The notes beneath the pieces were generated by a model. It was given only the letters and a program-made list of their open reading frames with translations, was not told the DNA's origin and searched no databases. Below, piece by piece: positions 43,478 through 53,083 of a stretch of DNA of 64,000 bases; the first letter of the stretch is position 1, and each line of letters opens with the position of its first letter. Source of the DNA: Chersky-299 sp963749535 (GTDB taxonomy: Bacteria; Actinomycetota; Thermoleophilia; RBG-16-64-13); assembly GCA_963749535.1 (NCBI GenBank), contig CAVVNF010000019.1, positions 184,873 through 248,872 of the forward strand, written 5' to 3'. The position numbers and the translations under genes were made by a program.

Positions 43478-44508
43478 GACCTGCGCGCTCCCTCGCTCGC
43501 GTCGCCCGCCAATCCGAGCCCGCTCGTACCAAGGGCCTCGGACGCAACGGCGGGCCCGCCCAGCCCGCCCCCGAAGACTTCGTCACCCGCAAAGACCGGC
43601 CCTTCGAAGCAGACCCTGGCCATGGTTCCATCAGCCAGCCGGATGACGCACCCGTGACAGGCGCCAACGCCGCACGCCATCCCCGCCTCGAGGCTGAACC
43701 ACGCGCGAACGCGCGGGGTCTTGCGGCAGACGTCCCAAACCGCCGCTGCCATCGCCTGCGGGCCGCAGACCACCACCCGGTCCCCGTCGGCCAGATTCTT
43801 CGCCAGCGGCGCCGTGACCAGCCCTTCCTCCCCGCAGGACCCGTCTTCGCTCACCTCGATCACCCGGCATGCCACGCCATACTCACGCAGCCGCTCGGCG
43901 GCGTCGTGCAGCACCCGGCCCCCAGGGACTTGCGAGCGGTCGTGATAGCCCACAAGAACCAATACCTCCCTCGTGGCTGGCTCTACGGTCTTCCCGCCCG
44001 ATACCAGGTCGCCGATGCGCCGTAGGAGCAAGGGGAACGGAGCGAGGCCTGCCCCACCGGCCACCACGACCAAGCGCGTCGCCCTCCCGCCCTGTCCGAC
44101 AGAACCGTCGCGGGAAGGTCCGGCATTACCGTCGGCAAATGATCCGTCCGTGATTGCCGGCAAGTCGAAGCCCCGGCCGAGAGGTCCGAGCATCCAGACC
44201 TCTGAGCCGACGGGCAAGGCGCTCACCTCACGCGAGCCGTCTCCGATCGGCGCGATCAGGAAGGACACCAAGTCTTGGTCGTGATCTGCGATGGAGAATG
44301 CGCGGGGGAGGAAGCAACGGGACGGCTCGGCCTGTAGGAGAGCGAATTGCCCGGGCAAGGGCTTCTTCGATCCGGGCTCCGTCGGCCACAGGCCGGGGAC
44401 CTCAACAGTCAGCCGATGAAACGCGCCTAGCTCTTCCGTGGCCACGATCCTGGCCAGGACCCGCGCGCCCGGATGCCCGTGCGTCGGTGGGATCAACGGC
44501 GCGCTCAT
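43474..44508 (-). CDS. pyrK: Dihydroorotate dehydrogenase electron-transfer subunit PyrK
   Basis: Flavoprotein with a [2Fe-2S] cluster passing electrons from PyrD to NAD. FAD-binding PRAFSIAD near 70, NAD-binding VVVAGGAGLAPFPLLL near 147, and the cluster motif MACGVGACHGC with a later CFEGPVF. 344 residues, longer than the usual ~260; a Gly/Ser-rich insertion (~120-140) and a C-terminal Gly/Ala tail account for the difference. Confidence 0.92.
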   Translation of the reverse strand: MSAPLIPPTHGHPGARVLARIVATEELGAFHRLTVEVPGLWPTEPGSKKPLPGQFALLQAEPSRCFLPRAFSIADHDQDLVSFLIAPIGDGSREVSALPVGSEVWMLGPLGRGFDLPAITDGSFADGNAGPSRDGSVGQGGRATRLVVVAGGAGLAPFPLLLRRIGDLVSGGKTVEPATREVLVLVGYHDRSQVPGGRVLHDAAERLREYGVACRVIEVSEDGSCGEEGLVTAPLAKNLADGDRVVVCGPQAMAAAVWDVCRKTPRVRAWFSLEAGMACGVGACHGCVIRLADGTMARVCFEGPVFAGDEVFGGGLGGPAVASEALGTSGLGLAGDASEGARRS

Positions 44509-44541
44509 GCGGCCGGGGTTGAGCAGAACGGGCCAGACTTG

Positions 44542-47500
44542 CTAGGGGCCTATGCCGACCGGCGGAACGGCCCGGGTCCCCTCGGATGCTCTCGCGGAGT
44601 CGGCGAGGCGCCTGTGAAGGTCCTGAAGACAGATGACCGATACCTCTCTGCTCTTGCGCGCGCCGGCTATGGCCTGCACCGCAGCGTGCGCGGCGGCCGC
44701 ATTGGTCATGGCGGGAATACCCCGCCGAAGGGCCGCGCGCCGGATCTCATAGCCGTCGGAGCGAGCCCCGCGACCACGCGGGATGTTGATGACCAGGTCC
44801 ACGTCTCCAGCTTCGATCAGATCGACAATGGTGATCACCTGGCCGGCATCGGCGGGCGAACCGGTCTTCAGAGACTGCTCTTCCAGGGCTGCCTTCAGCG
44901 CAAGACCCACCGTGTGCTTGAGCACCAACTCTGAGTCGATCCCATTCAGTGTCAGCGCCCGATGGGTCCCGTCGGTGGCGAGCACCCGGAAGCCGAGCAT
45001 GCTCAACATCAGTGCCATGAGGACGACGGCGTCCTTCTCGGCGTCCGCTACGGAGATGAACACCGTGCCTTCTCTGGGAAGCCGGTCGCCGGCCGCGAGT
45101 GAAGCCTTGGCGAAAGCCTGGGGAAAGTTCGTACCCACACCCATGACTTCCCCGGTGGACTTCATCTCCGGCCCGAGGGTCGTGTCCACACCCGGGAAAC
45201 GCGGGAAGGGCAGGACGGCTTCCTTCACCGCGACGTGCTCCAGATCACGCCGGGAGGGCACCTGACCTGCCGCCACCGATTCGTCCCAGCCGGGAAGCCC
45301 CATGTCGCGGAGCTTGTGACCGGCGATGACTCGAGCAGCGATGCGCGCCAGCGACACGCCCGTGGCTTTGCTGACGAACGGCACCGTGCGACTTCCCCGC
45401 GGGTTGACTTCGAGCACGTAGATGCTGGCCCCGCCGTGATCGCTCTGCTGAACCGCGTACTGCACGTTCATCAAGCCGACCACACCCAACTCCTTGGCGA
45501 GGGCCGCGGTCTGCTCCTCGATGCGCCGCACCAACTCGGCGCCGAGCGAGACGGTGGGGATCACGCACGCCGAATCGCCCGAATGGATGCCGGCCTCCTC
45601 CACGTGCTGCATCACCGCGCCGATGTACACGTCCTCCCCGTCGCACAAGGCGTCGACGTCCATCTCGATGCTGTGCTCGAGAAACCGGTCGATGAGGACA
45701 GGGTGGCGAGGCGACGCCTTTACCGCGGTGCGGAGGTAGCGTTCCAGTGTCTCCCGGTCGTAGACGATCTCCATGGCGCGTCCGCCCAGGACGTACGAGG
45801 GCCGCACCAGCACCGGGTAGCCGATCCGCTCGGCGACCGCGACCGCCTCTTCCACGTTGCGGACCGTGCCGTAAGGCGGGGCCTTGAGCTTGAGCTTCTC
45901 CAAGACTTTGCCAAAGCGCTCGCGGTCCTCGGCCAGGTCGATGGCGTCTTGCGAGGTGCCGAGAATAGGCACCCCGGCCGCGTGAAGCCGCTCGGCGATC
46001 TTGAGCGGGGTCTGACCCCCGAACTGCACGACTACGCCCTTTGGCTTCTCGTTCTCCACGATGTTGAGCACGTCCTCGAAGGTCAGCGGCTCGAAATACA
46101 GACGGTCCGAGGTGTCGTAATCGGTAGAGACGGTCTCCGGGTTGCAGTTGACCATGATGGCCTGGTAGCCCTGCTCGCGCATCTCCTGGACCGCGTGGAC
46201 GCAGCAGTAGTCGAACTCGATGCCCTGTCCTATCCGATTGGGGCCGCTCCCCAGGATGATCACCGATTCCTTGTCGGGAACCGGCAGCGCCTCGTTCTCC
46301 TCCTCGTAGGTGGAGTAGAAGTAAGGCGTGTACGCCTCGAACTCAGCCGCGCAGGTGTCCACGGCTTTGTAGGTGGGGATGATGCCGTCGGCCTTGCGCC
46401 GCTCGCGCACCTCGAGCTCGCTCGCCCCCAGGAATCTTCCGATGTATTCGTCGCTGAACCCCAGTCGCTTCGCCTGGCGTAGTTCCTCTCGGGGTAGGGC
46501 CGCCAGGCCACCGGGAGCCGCAAAAGACTTGAGATGATTCTCCGCCTCCACGATCTCCCGCAGCTCCTCCAAGAACCACTCGTCGATCCAGGTGACTTCG
46601 AAGATCTGCTCCAGGGTCACCCCCCGCCGGTATGCCTCGAGGATGAGGTCGTACCGCTCCGCCGAAGGGATAGCGATCATGGCCAGGAGGGTGTCGTTGT
46701 CGTCGGGTATGTCGGGGCGCACGTCCAGCTCGCGGGAACGCATGGATTTCTGGAACGCCTCCTTGAAGGTGCGGCCGATAGCCATGTTCTCCCCCACGCT
46801 CTTCATGTGCGTGGTGAGGCGGGCGTCGGCCATAGGGAACTTCTCGAAGGCCCAGCGGGGCGTCTTCACCACTACGTAGTCGATGGTGGGTTCGAAGCAG
46901 GCCGGCGTCTTGCGGGTGATGTCGTTGCGCACCTCGTCGAGCGTGTAGCCCACAGCCAACTTCGCGGCGATCTTGGCGATGGGGAATCCGGTGGCTTTCG
47001 AGGCCAACGCGGAGCTACGACTAACGCGTGGGTTCATCTCGATGACCACCAGCTCGTCGGTCTCGGGCGAGTAGGCGAACTGGATATTCGAACCGCCGGT
47101 CTCCACGCCGATCGCGCGGATGATGGCCAGCGACGCGTCGCGAAGACGCTGATACTGGACGTCGGTGAGGGTCTGCTGGGGAGCCACGGTGATGGAGTCA
47201 CCGGTGTGTATGCCCATGGGGTCGATATTCTCGATGGAGCAGACGATGACGACATTGTCCTTGAGGTCGCGCATCACCTCGAGCTCGAACTCCTTCCAAC
47301 CGATGACGCTCTCCTCGAGAAGCACCTGGCAGGTAGGCGACGCGTCGAGGCCGGCGCGGACCACCTCGTCGAACTCCTGGTCCGTGGCCGCCACCCCGCC
47401 CCCGTGGCCGCCCAAAGTGAAGCTCGGACGAATGATAAGGGGAAGACGCAGGCCTTCCTTGAGCGCGGCGCGAGCCTCGGCCACACTCTTGACCACGGCG

Positions 47501-47937
47501 CTGTCCGGCACCCGCAATCCGATGGAAGCCATGGTGGCGCGGAACTCGTCGCGAGCCTCCGCCCGGCGGATCGCCTCGTAGTTCGCACCGATGAGCTCCA
47601 CGCCGAATTTGGCCAGGGTGCCGTCCTCTGTGAGGGCGACGGCGAGGTTGAGCGCAGTCTGGCCGCCCAGGGTGGGCAGGAGCGCGTCCGGCCGCTCCAC
47701 CTCGATGATCTTAGCGACCACCTCTGGAACCAGCGGCTCGATGTACGTGCGGTGGGAGAAGGACGGGTCGGTCATGATGGTGGCCGGGTTCGAGTTGACG
47801 AGGATCACCTCGAAACCTTCCTCCATGAGCACCTTGCAGGCCTGGGTGCCCGAGTAGTCGAACTCGCAGGCTTGGCCGATGACGATAGGACCGGAACCGA
47901 GCAGGAGGATCTTGCGGATATCCGTGCGGCGGGGCAT
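44542..47937 (-). CDS. carB: Carbamoyl-phosphate synthase large subunit
   Basis: Builds carbamoyl phosphate from ammonia, bicarbonate and ATP for pyrimidines and arginine. Start at the ATG MPRRTDIRKILLLGSGPIVI; upstream in-frame residues are discarded. Two homologous ATP-grasp halves (GQACEFDYSGTQACK and GIEFDYCCVHAVQEM at equivalent positions) and a C-terminal MGS-type regulatory domain (~940-1131). ~1131 residues. No carA glutaminase gene is adjacent on the upstream side, where only a GNAT remnant is found. Confidence 0.95.
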   Translation of the reverse strand: MPRRTDIRKILLLGSGPIVIGQACEFDYSGTQACKVLMEEGFEVILVNSNPATIMTDPSFSHRTYIEPLVPEVVAKIIEVERPDALLPTLGGQTALNLAVALTEDGTLAKFGVELIGANYEAIRRAEARDEFRATMASIGLRVPDSAVVKSVAEARAALKEGLRLPLIIRPSFTLGGHGGGVAATDQEFDEVVRAGLDASPTCQVLLEESVIGWKEFELEVMRDLKDNVVIVCSIENIDPMGIHTGDSITVAPQQTLTDVQYQRLRDASLAIIRAIGVETGGSNIQFAYSPETDELVVIEMNPRVSRSSALASKATGFPIAKIAAKLAVGYTLDEVRNDITRKTPACFEPTIDYVVVKTPRWAFEKFPMADARLTTHMKSVGENMAIGRTFKEAFQKSMRSRELDVRPDIPDDNDTLLAMIAIPSAERYDLILEAYRRGVTLEQIFEVTWIDEWFLEELREIVEAENHLKSFAAPGGLAALPREELRQAKRLGFSDEYIGRFLGASELEVRERRKADGIIPTYKAVDTCAAEFEAYTPYFYSTYEEENEALPVPDKESVIILGSGPNRIGQGIEFDYCCVHAVQEMREQGYQAIMVNCNPETVSTDYDTSDRLYFEPLTFEDVLNIVENEKPKGVVVQFGGQTPLKIAERLHAAGVPILGTSQDAIDLAEDRERFGKVLEKLKLKAPPYGTVRNVEEAVAVAERIGYPVLVRPSYVLGGRAMEIVYDRETLERYLRTAVKASPRHPVLIDRFLEHSIEMDVDALCDGEDVYIGAVMQHVEEAGIHSGDSACVIPTVSLGAELVRRIEEQTAALAKELGVVGLMNVQYAVQQSDHGGASIYVLEVNPRGSRTVPFVSKATGVSLARIAARVIAGHKLRDMGLPGWDESVAAGQVPSRRDLEHVAVKEAVLPFPRFPGVDTTLGPEMKSTGEVMGVGTNFPQAFAKASLAAGDRLPREGTVFISVADAEKDAVVLMALMLSMLGFRVLATDGTHRALTLNGIDSELVLKHTVGLALKAALEEQSLKTGSPADAGQVITIVDLIEAGDVDLVINIPRGRGARSDGYEIRRAALRRGIPAMTNAAAAHAAVQAIAGARKSREVSVICLQDLHRRLADSARASEGTRAVPPVGIGP

Positions 47938-47975
47938 GCGTGAACCACACTTCCTTTCGGGCTCTCTGGCCTCGA

Positions 47976-48230
47976 TTAAAGGTCGCCTAATCGTAGCGTA
48001 TCGAGCAAGGACTGAGAAGCGTGCCGAGAAACGCATACGCTCCTCTCGGTCGTCTCCCGCGCTCGGCCCTTCTCGATCCAGTGCCGACGCAGGGGTTTCT
48101 CGAGATCCGGTGCCGTCACGATATTCTCGAGAACACCGCCGTACTTCTCGATCGTCCTCCGCGAAGCGACGTTGTCACTGTCGCAGGTCACGAGAACCCG
48201 CGAGAGGCCGAATCTGTAGCGGGCGATGTG
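47976..48230 (-). pseudogene. C-terminal remnant of a GNAT acetyltransferase
   Basis: The minus-strand frame reads YRFGLSRVLVTCDSDNVASR, then EKYGGVLENIV and RRHWIEKGR. This is the conserved acetyl-CoA-binding end of RimJ/RimL-type GNAT proteins (the CDxDNxASRR-IEK-GGVLE pattern). The N-terminal two thirds are missing: upstream the frame is not GNAT-like and the next gene begins at 48,305. It occupies the place where carA would often stand. Likely a decayed gene; a frame break in a longer GNAT gene is possible. Confidence 0.6.
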
Positions 48231-48304
48231 GCTCGATGGGCGCGTGGGAATTCTTCCTCCTCGTCCTCGCGTGGTAATCGAAGGACAAGCTCTGAAGACA
48301 GGAC

Positions 48305-49216
48305 TCAGCCCAGCCTGTCCCCCGCTTGCAGCCTCGCGACGGTTACGAACTCAGCCGCCTTCATCTTGCCCGAGCCAGCAGGTTGGACCCGCTTCACGAA
48401 GATGCTCCCCCCGTTGGCGGCCACCAGAAAGCCCTGGTCCGCGATCTCGATCACTGTGCCGGGCGCCACGATCCCACTGACATTCCGCTTCTCGCAATCG
48501 AAGATCTTGAGCTTCTCGCCCTTGAACGATGTAGTCGCCCCCGGTGACGGATTGCACCCGCGGATGACGTTGTAGACGATGCCCACGGGATACATCCAGT
48601 CGATGGCCATGGCCTTGCAGAGCGGCTCGTATTCCCCCGCGTCCGGGTCCTGACGGACCTTGGGAGCTTGCCCCTGCGCCACCAAGCGCACGGATTCGAC
48701 CAGAGCTTCGACGCCCAGAGGGAACAGCTTGTCGAAGTAGACCGAGCCCAGGGTATCGTCCGGCTCGATTGTTACCTCTTTCCGAAGGAGGATGGGACCG
48801 GTATCCAGCCCTTCGTCCGGCCAGAAGATCGTGATGCCCGTCTTCGGCTCGCCGTTGATCACTGCCCAGTTGATCGCGCTGCCGCCCTTGTGCCGGGGAA
48901 GGAGCGATGGATGGTACTGGATCGTCCATGCGGTTGGGTAGCCCAAAATGGACGCAGGCACGATGTCCGTGACGAAGGCCATGACATTCAGATCGGCTTG
49001 GAAGGTCTGGTAGTCCTCAAAGACCTCGGGATCGCGCATACGGGCCGGCTGCCGCACGGGGATGCCGTTCTTCACGGCAAGCTCCTTGAACGGGTTCCCT
49101 TTCGCCGAAGGAGGATCTGGCGGCATATACACGACGACCACCTGCTCCCCGGCTGCCAGCAGAGCTTCGAGCACCTTCTCCCCGAAAGCGGCCTGCCCTA
49201 TCAGCGCTATCCTCAT
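48305..49216 (-). CDS. Formyltransferase-fold protein like the N-terminal domain of 10-formyl-THF dehydrogenase
   Basis: Start at the ATG MRIALIGQAAFGEKVLEALL. The Fmt/PurN fold has the HPSLLPRHKG loop with the following SAINWAVINGE and DEGLDTGPILLRKEV (the catalytic His and Asp), then a C-terminal domain like the Fmt C-terminus (~205-303). Where Fmt has N-x-H the sequence is Q-Y-H, as in the hydrolase domain of ALDH1L-type formyl-THF dehydrogenases (I-Y-H-P-S-L-L-P-R-H). So it may hydrolyse or transfer the formyl group of 10-formyl-THF; it is not a confident initiator-tRNA formyltransferase (fmt). Confidence 0.75.
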   Translation of the reverse strand: MRIALIGQAAFGEKVLEALLAAGEQVVVVYMPPDPPSAKGNPFKELAVKNGIPVRQPARMRDPEVFEDYQTFQADLNVMAFVTDIVPASILGYPTAWTIQYHPSLLPRHKGGSAINWAVINGEPKTGITIFWPDEGLDTGPILLRKEVTIEPDDTLGSVYFDKLFPLGVEALVESVRLVAQGQAPKVRQDPDAGEYEPLCKAMAIDWMYPVGIVYNVIRGCNPSPGATTSFKGEKLKIFDCEKRNVSGIVAPGTVIEIADQGFLVAANGGSIFVKRVQPAGSGKMKAAEFVTVARLQAGDRLG

Positions 49217-49270
49217 ACTCGCCTCCACTCGCCGCAACTTTGACTTGCATCCAGGCTACCAAATAACGGC

Positions 49271-50782
49271 TCAGCTTCGGACAGTCAAAGGACAGTGATC
49301 TCTGGGCACCCCGCGCGGCGCAATACCCTCATCGGCCGCGAGCCCGGAAGTCTCCAATCCGGCCGTTTCCAGACCGGCCGTTTCAAACTTCACCCCGGGC
49401 TTCATCCCGCCACGAGCACTCCGGGAGCGACGGCAGCGGCACCCCCTGCCTAGCGGGCGAGGCCGAGGGTCTTCGACAGGCGGGGCCTCGGGTCTTCGAT
49501 GGGAGCAGCCTCGGACCTTTGGTCCGGCGATTCTAGCGGGTGCCACTCGCTCCGCCACCTGCCCGCGCGAACGGAGCGCCCGGTGCAGCATCCTCACGGC
49601 GATGCGGGCGGCTTCCCGCGCACCGGTGAGCGGAACCTCCTCATACCGGACGGGTGTGCCCATCAGTGCGAGAATGCGCTCAGCCAGGTGTTGCGGCGTG
49701 GTGCGAGCGACTACCATGGGCTCACCCACCCCATGCCGCCGAAGTCTTTCTGTCACGGCCCGCATCTGCTCCGAATGATCCTGGAGAGGAAAGTACAGGA
49801 AGGGGCGCCGAAGTGCGGTGAGCTCGAGGGTCGTCGTCCCTCCGGCTTGAGTTACCACGACGTCACACGCGGCAAGATGTCGGCATAGGTCCGAAACATA
49901 ACCTCTCACCTGTATCCCTTCGGGCACATGCAGACTCGCGGGGGCAACCCGCGGTCCGCAAAACAGAGCCATCTGAAGGTCCGGCTTCGCAGAACGGAGC
50001 CGCGGATACGCCCGAGCGCACAACTCGAGGAGTTCCTTCCCTATGGCCGTGCCTCCAACGGTGCAGGCCACCAGCGGACCGGCGCCGTATCCCAACTCCG
50101 ACTTGAGCCTCTGCGGGTCCATGTACTCCTCGGGGTCGAACTGGATGGCATAGCCGACCGCCGGCACGTTCACGCGTGCGAAAGCGCGACGGTTCGGAAG
50201 GAAGGGACCGAACCGATTGTCGGGGACATCCTCCGCCTTACCCAGCAGTACCGGCGTGAAGCCGACCGCCGGGAGGCACTTGGACCAGAGCCGGTTGAAA
50301 GCGTAATTGCCTATCAACTCCTGCAAGCTCCAGGTGGCCCTGTCCAGGCCGATGAAGTCGTAGAGGACGAGCAAGGGGTAGCGGGGCAGACTGCCGTCAC
50401 GCACCAGCGCAAAAGGAAGCTCGTAGGTCTCGTCGCCGATCGCCGTGTCGAAATCACCTCTGGCCATGATCTCGAAGTACAACCGAGCGTTTCCCGCCCA
50501 GACGTGCCTCGCCTTGAGGGCCCACTTGGTTATGTTGAAGCGTCCCGCGACAGCCATCGCCTCGGCCGCACCTGTAAGGTCCGCCCAGGCCTCGGCCTCG
50601 GGAAGTAGTCGCTCGCCCGCCTCGCATAGATACTCCCTAGCCGGTGATGACGCGAGCCAACTGATATCAGCTCCGCGATGTAGAGAGCGGATCTCTCGCG
50701 CGATCGCCACGTCCCTGGTCACGTGGCCCAGACCCGCCGACCCGCTCATGAAAAGGATGCGCCCGTTGATGAGTTCAGGCAC
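49271..50782 (-). CDS. Glycosyltransferase, MurG/UGT-like fold (GT28-type), unknown substrate
   Basis: N-terminal acceptor domain (FMSGSAGLGHVTRDVAIAREI, a nucleotide-sugar-transferase G-x-G-H motif), C-terminal nucleotide-binding domain (CTVGGTAIGKELL; VVTQAGGTTTLELTALRRPF; YFPLQDHSEQMR). Folded similarity ends near residue 415. The last ~90 residues are Arg/Pro-rich and then repeat ETAGL units three times; they may be a non-native frame or a disordered tail. Neighbours do not indicate a substrate. Confidence 0.75.
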   Translation of the reverse strand: MPELINGRILFMSGSAGLGHVTRDVAIAREIRSLHRGADISWLASSPAREYLCEAGERLLPEAEAWADLTGAAEAMAVAGRFNITKWALKARHVWAGNARLYFEIMARGDFDTAIGDETYELPFALVRDGSLPRYPLLVLYDFIGLDRATWSLQELIGNYAFNRLWSKCLPAVGFTPVLLGKAEDVPDNRFGPFLPNRRAFARVNVPAVGYAIQFDPEEYMDPQRLKSELGYGAGPLVACTVGGTAIGKELLELCARAYPRLRSAKPDLQMALFCGPRVAPASLHVPEGIQVRGYVSDLCRHLAACDVVVTQAGGTTTLELTALRRPFLYFPLQDHSEQMRAVTERLRRHGVGEPMVVARTTPQHLAERILALMGTPVRYEEVPLTGAREAARIAVRMLHRALRSRGQVAERVAPARIAGPKVRGCSHRRPEAPPVEDPRPRPLGRGCRCRRSRSARGGMKPGVKFETAGLETAGLETSGLAADEGIAPRGVPRDHCPLTVRS

Positions 50783-50803
50783 GACCCGGCTCCCTCGTCC
50801 GCC

Positions 50804-51757
50804 CTATTCGGGCTGGTGAAACAGCGAAGGCCAGTATTCGATCCCCTCGAAATCGGTCGAGATGAGCGTGCCCGCCTTGCCGCGGATGATGTCACCGGCG
50901 TCCTCAAGCGAGCCGATCCCCGCCCGCCCGCCGGCTTTCACGGCGAAGTCACAGGCCGCCTCCACTTTCGGCCCCATGGACCCGGAGGCGAACGTGAGCT
51001 TGCCGAGAGCCTCCGGCGACGCCCGTCGGATCGCCTTTGCCCCAGGAGTGCCCCAGTCCTGCCATACTGCCTGCGCGTCGGTGAGCATCAGGTAGACCTC
51101 AGCTTTCAGCGACTGCGCAAGGAGAGCTCCAGCCCAGTCCTTGTCGATGACTGCCTCCACTCCTATCAGCGCGCCATCCGGCCGAAGCATGGTCGGGATA
51201 CCGCCGCCTCCGGTACAAATGACAACGACCCCTCGCTCCACGAGCCATTCGACCACCCGAATCTCGAAGATGCGTTTGGGACGAGGGGAAGGCACCAATC
51301 TACGATACATGCTGTTGTCCGGACCAACCGTCCAGCCATGCTCACGAGCGAGGGACTCCGCTTCGTCTTGCGTGTACTGAGGGCCAATCGGCTTGCTCGG
51401 ATTCTGAAAAGCCGGGTCGGCCGGGTCGACTTCCACCTGGGTGAGGATGGTCGCAAACGGGACATCTTCGGGCAAGATATTACCGAGCTCCTGCTCGATC
51501 ATGTAGCCGATCATGCCCTCGGATTCGGCATTGAGCACGTCAAGCGTGTATGGCTCCACTCCGGTAAACGCCGCCGCTTCGAGGGCAAGTAGCCCTACCT
51601 GAGGACCGTTGCCGTGGGTGATGATGAGGCTGTTCTCGCGCGCCAGTGGCGCCAGCGCGGCCGCCGCGACCTTGACATTCTCTCGCTGAAGCTGCTCTGT
51701 GAGCGGCTGCCCCCTTTTGAGCAGGGCATTGCCGCCCAGTGCTGCCACGATCCTCAT
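50804..51757 (-). CDS. arcC: Carbamate kinase
   Basis: Reversible carbamoyl phosphate + ADP to ATP + carbamate + ammonia, usually fermentative (arginine/agmatine or purine breakdown). 317 residues: IVAALGGNALLKRGQ near 3, IITHGNGPQVGLLALE near 45, CTGGGGIPTM near 208, DKDWAGALLAQSL near 228, and GSMGPKVEAACDF near 267. No arcA/arcB genes nearby, so the substrate source is not visible. Its start overlaps the M48 gene by 4 bp. Confidence 0.93.
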   Translation of the reverse strand: MRIVAALGGNALLKRGQPLTEQLQRENVKVAAAALAPLARENSLIITHGNGPQVGLLALEAAAFTGVEPYTLDVLNAESEGMIGYMIEQELGNILPEDVPFATILTQVEVDPADPAFQNPSKPIGPQYTQDEAESLAREHGWTVGPDNSMYRRLVPSPRPKRIFEIRVVEWLVERGVVVICTGGGGIPTMLRPDGALIGVEAVIDKDWAGALLAQSLKAEVYLMLTDAQAVWQDWGTPGAKAIRRASPEALGKLTFASGSMGPKVEAACDFAVKAGGRAGIGSLEDAGDIIRGKAGTLISTDFEGIEYWPSLFHQPE

Positions 51758-53025
51758 GCTGGAGACCCGGCGTCCACCGGGAGCGTAGCCGACTCGAGCG
51801 ACCTGACCCGCTCCAGGAGTGGCGGGTGTGAGTAGTTCAAGAACACATAGAACGGGTGCGGCGTGAGGTTGGACAGATTGTCTTTGGACATCTGCTTGAG
51901 ACCGTTTCCGAGCAGGTCCCCGCGCCCGGTGGTGGCGATCGCGAAAGCGTCAGCCTGACGCTCGTGACGCCGCGACAACGCGGCCCCGCCTACGGATAGG
52001 ACGAACTGGAGCGGCCTGAGAAGTATGGCCACGAACAACACGGCGGCATAGATGGAGGGGTCGTTCACTCTGAAAGCCGCGAAAAGGCCGGTGCGATGCA
52101 GGAATAAGGCGAACAGGCCCAGAAATAGCCCCGTCTCCACGGCCGACGCGACCGTGCCGATGAAAATGTGGCGCTTCTTGTAGTGACCGATCTCATGGGC
52201 GAGCACCGCCACGAGTTCATCGGTGCCGTGTCTCTGTACCAGCGTGTCGAAGAGCGCTATCCGCTTGCTCCGCCCGAACCCTGCGAAAAACGCGTTGCCT
52301 TTGGTCGATCGGCGCGACGCGTCGATGACGAAAACCGCCTTCAGCGGGAAATCCACCTTTTTCGCGTAGGCGAAGATGGCGTCCTTGAGTTCCCCGGCCT
52401 CCAGCGGGGTGAACTTGTTGAACAGAGGCATGATCACCGTGGGCGCGATGATCTGTACGACGAACGAGAAGGCCACGACCGCAGCCCAGGCGTAAACCCA
52501 GGCGAAGCGGCCGCCGTACTGGAACAAGGCCAGAAAGGCGATGAGAAGAGGCACCCCGAGAACCACGCCCACTCCGAGCCCTTTCACGGTGTCCATGAGA
52601 AACGTGCCGATGGTCGTGCGGTTGAAGCCGAACTTCTCTTCGATCACGAAGACCCCCCAGATGCCGAAGGGCAGATCGAGAAGGCCACGGGCCACCACTA
52701 GGATGGCGACGAAGATGAGGCCTGTCCAAATGGGAGCCACGTGAAAGGAACGCACCAACTGATCGAGCCAGCCGAAACCACCGGCCAGCCAGAAAGCCAA
52801 TAACACGGCAAGATCGAATACAGAGGAGACTACCCCGAAACTCGTCTTCGCGCGCGTGTACTGCTGGGACCGGCTGTAGCTCTCGGAGTCGAAGACATCG
52901 CTGAATTGGCCGGGCAATTCTGGTTTGAGGGCGCGGAGGTTGAGCACCTCGGCAACGGCATCGATCAGTTCGACGACGACGATACCGGCTATCGCTGCGA
53001 CAAAGTATCCGTTCAGCATGCTCAA
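51754..53025 (-). CDS. M48 family membrane metalloprotease (Ste24/CAAX protease-like)
   Basis: Integral membrane zinc protease. Several hydrophobic helices precede the catalytic motif AVLAHEIGHYKKRHI near residue 275; the downstream Glu ligand lies in a RRHERQADAFAIATTG-type segment near 350. 423 residues with the Ste24-like N-terminal domain (IRALKPELPGQF-like; TRAKTSFGVVSSVFDL). Probably membrane protein quality control. Overlaps arcC by 4 bp. Confidence 0.9.
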   Translation of the reverse strand: MSMLNGYFVAAIAGIVVVELIDAVAEVLNLRALKPELPGQFSDVFDSESYSRSQQYTRAKTSFGVVSSVFDLAVLLAFWLAGGFGWLDQLVRSFHVAPIWTGLIFVAILVVARGLLDLPFGIWGVFVIEEKFGFNRTTIGTFLMDTVKGLGVGVVLGVPLLIAFLALFQYGGRFAWVYAWAAVVAFSFVVQIIAPTVIMPLFNKFTPLEAGELKDAIFAYAKKVDFPLKAVFVIDASRRSTKGNAFFAGFGRSKRIALFDTLVQRHGTDELVAVLAHEIGHYKKRHIFIGTVASAVETGLFLGLFALFLHRTGLFAAFRVNDPSIYAAVLFVAILLRPLQFVLSVGGAALSRRHERQADAFAIATTGRGDLLGNGLKQMSKDNLSNLTPHPFYVFLNYSHPPLLERVRSLESATLPVDAGSPA

Positions 53026-53083
53026 ACCAAGGTTCCAGACACTTTGCGGCGCGCAGCCCCGGTGATCATCGTGGCCTCCGGCC

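Noticed and set aside
46534..47943. Long plus-strand open frame opposite carB
   Set aside because: Shadow of carB; the composition (Asp/His/Val/Leu-rich) is typical of antisense high-GC frames.
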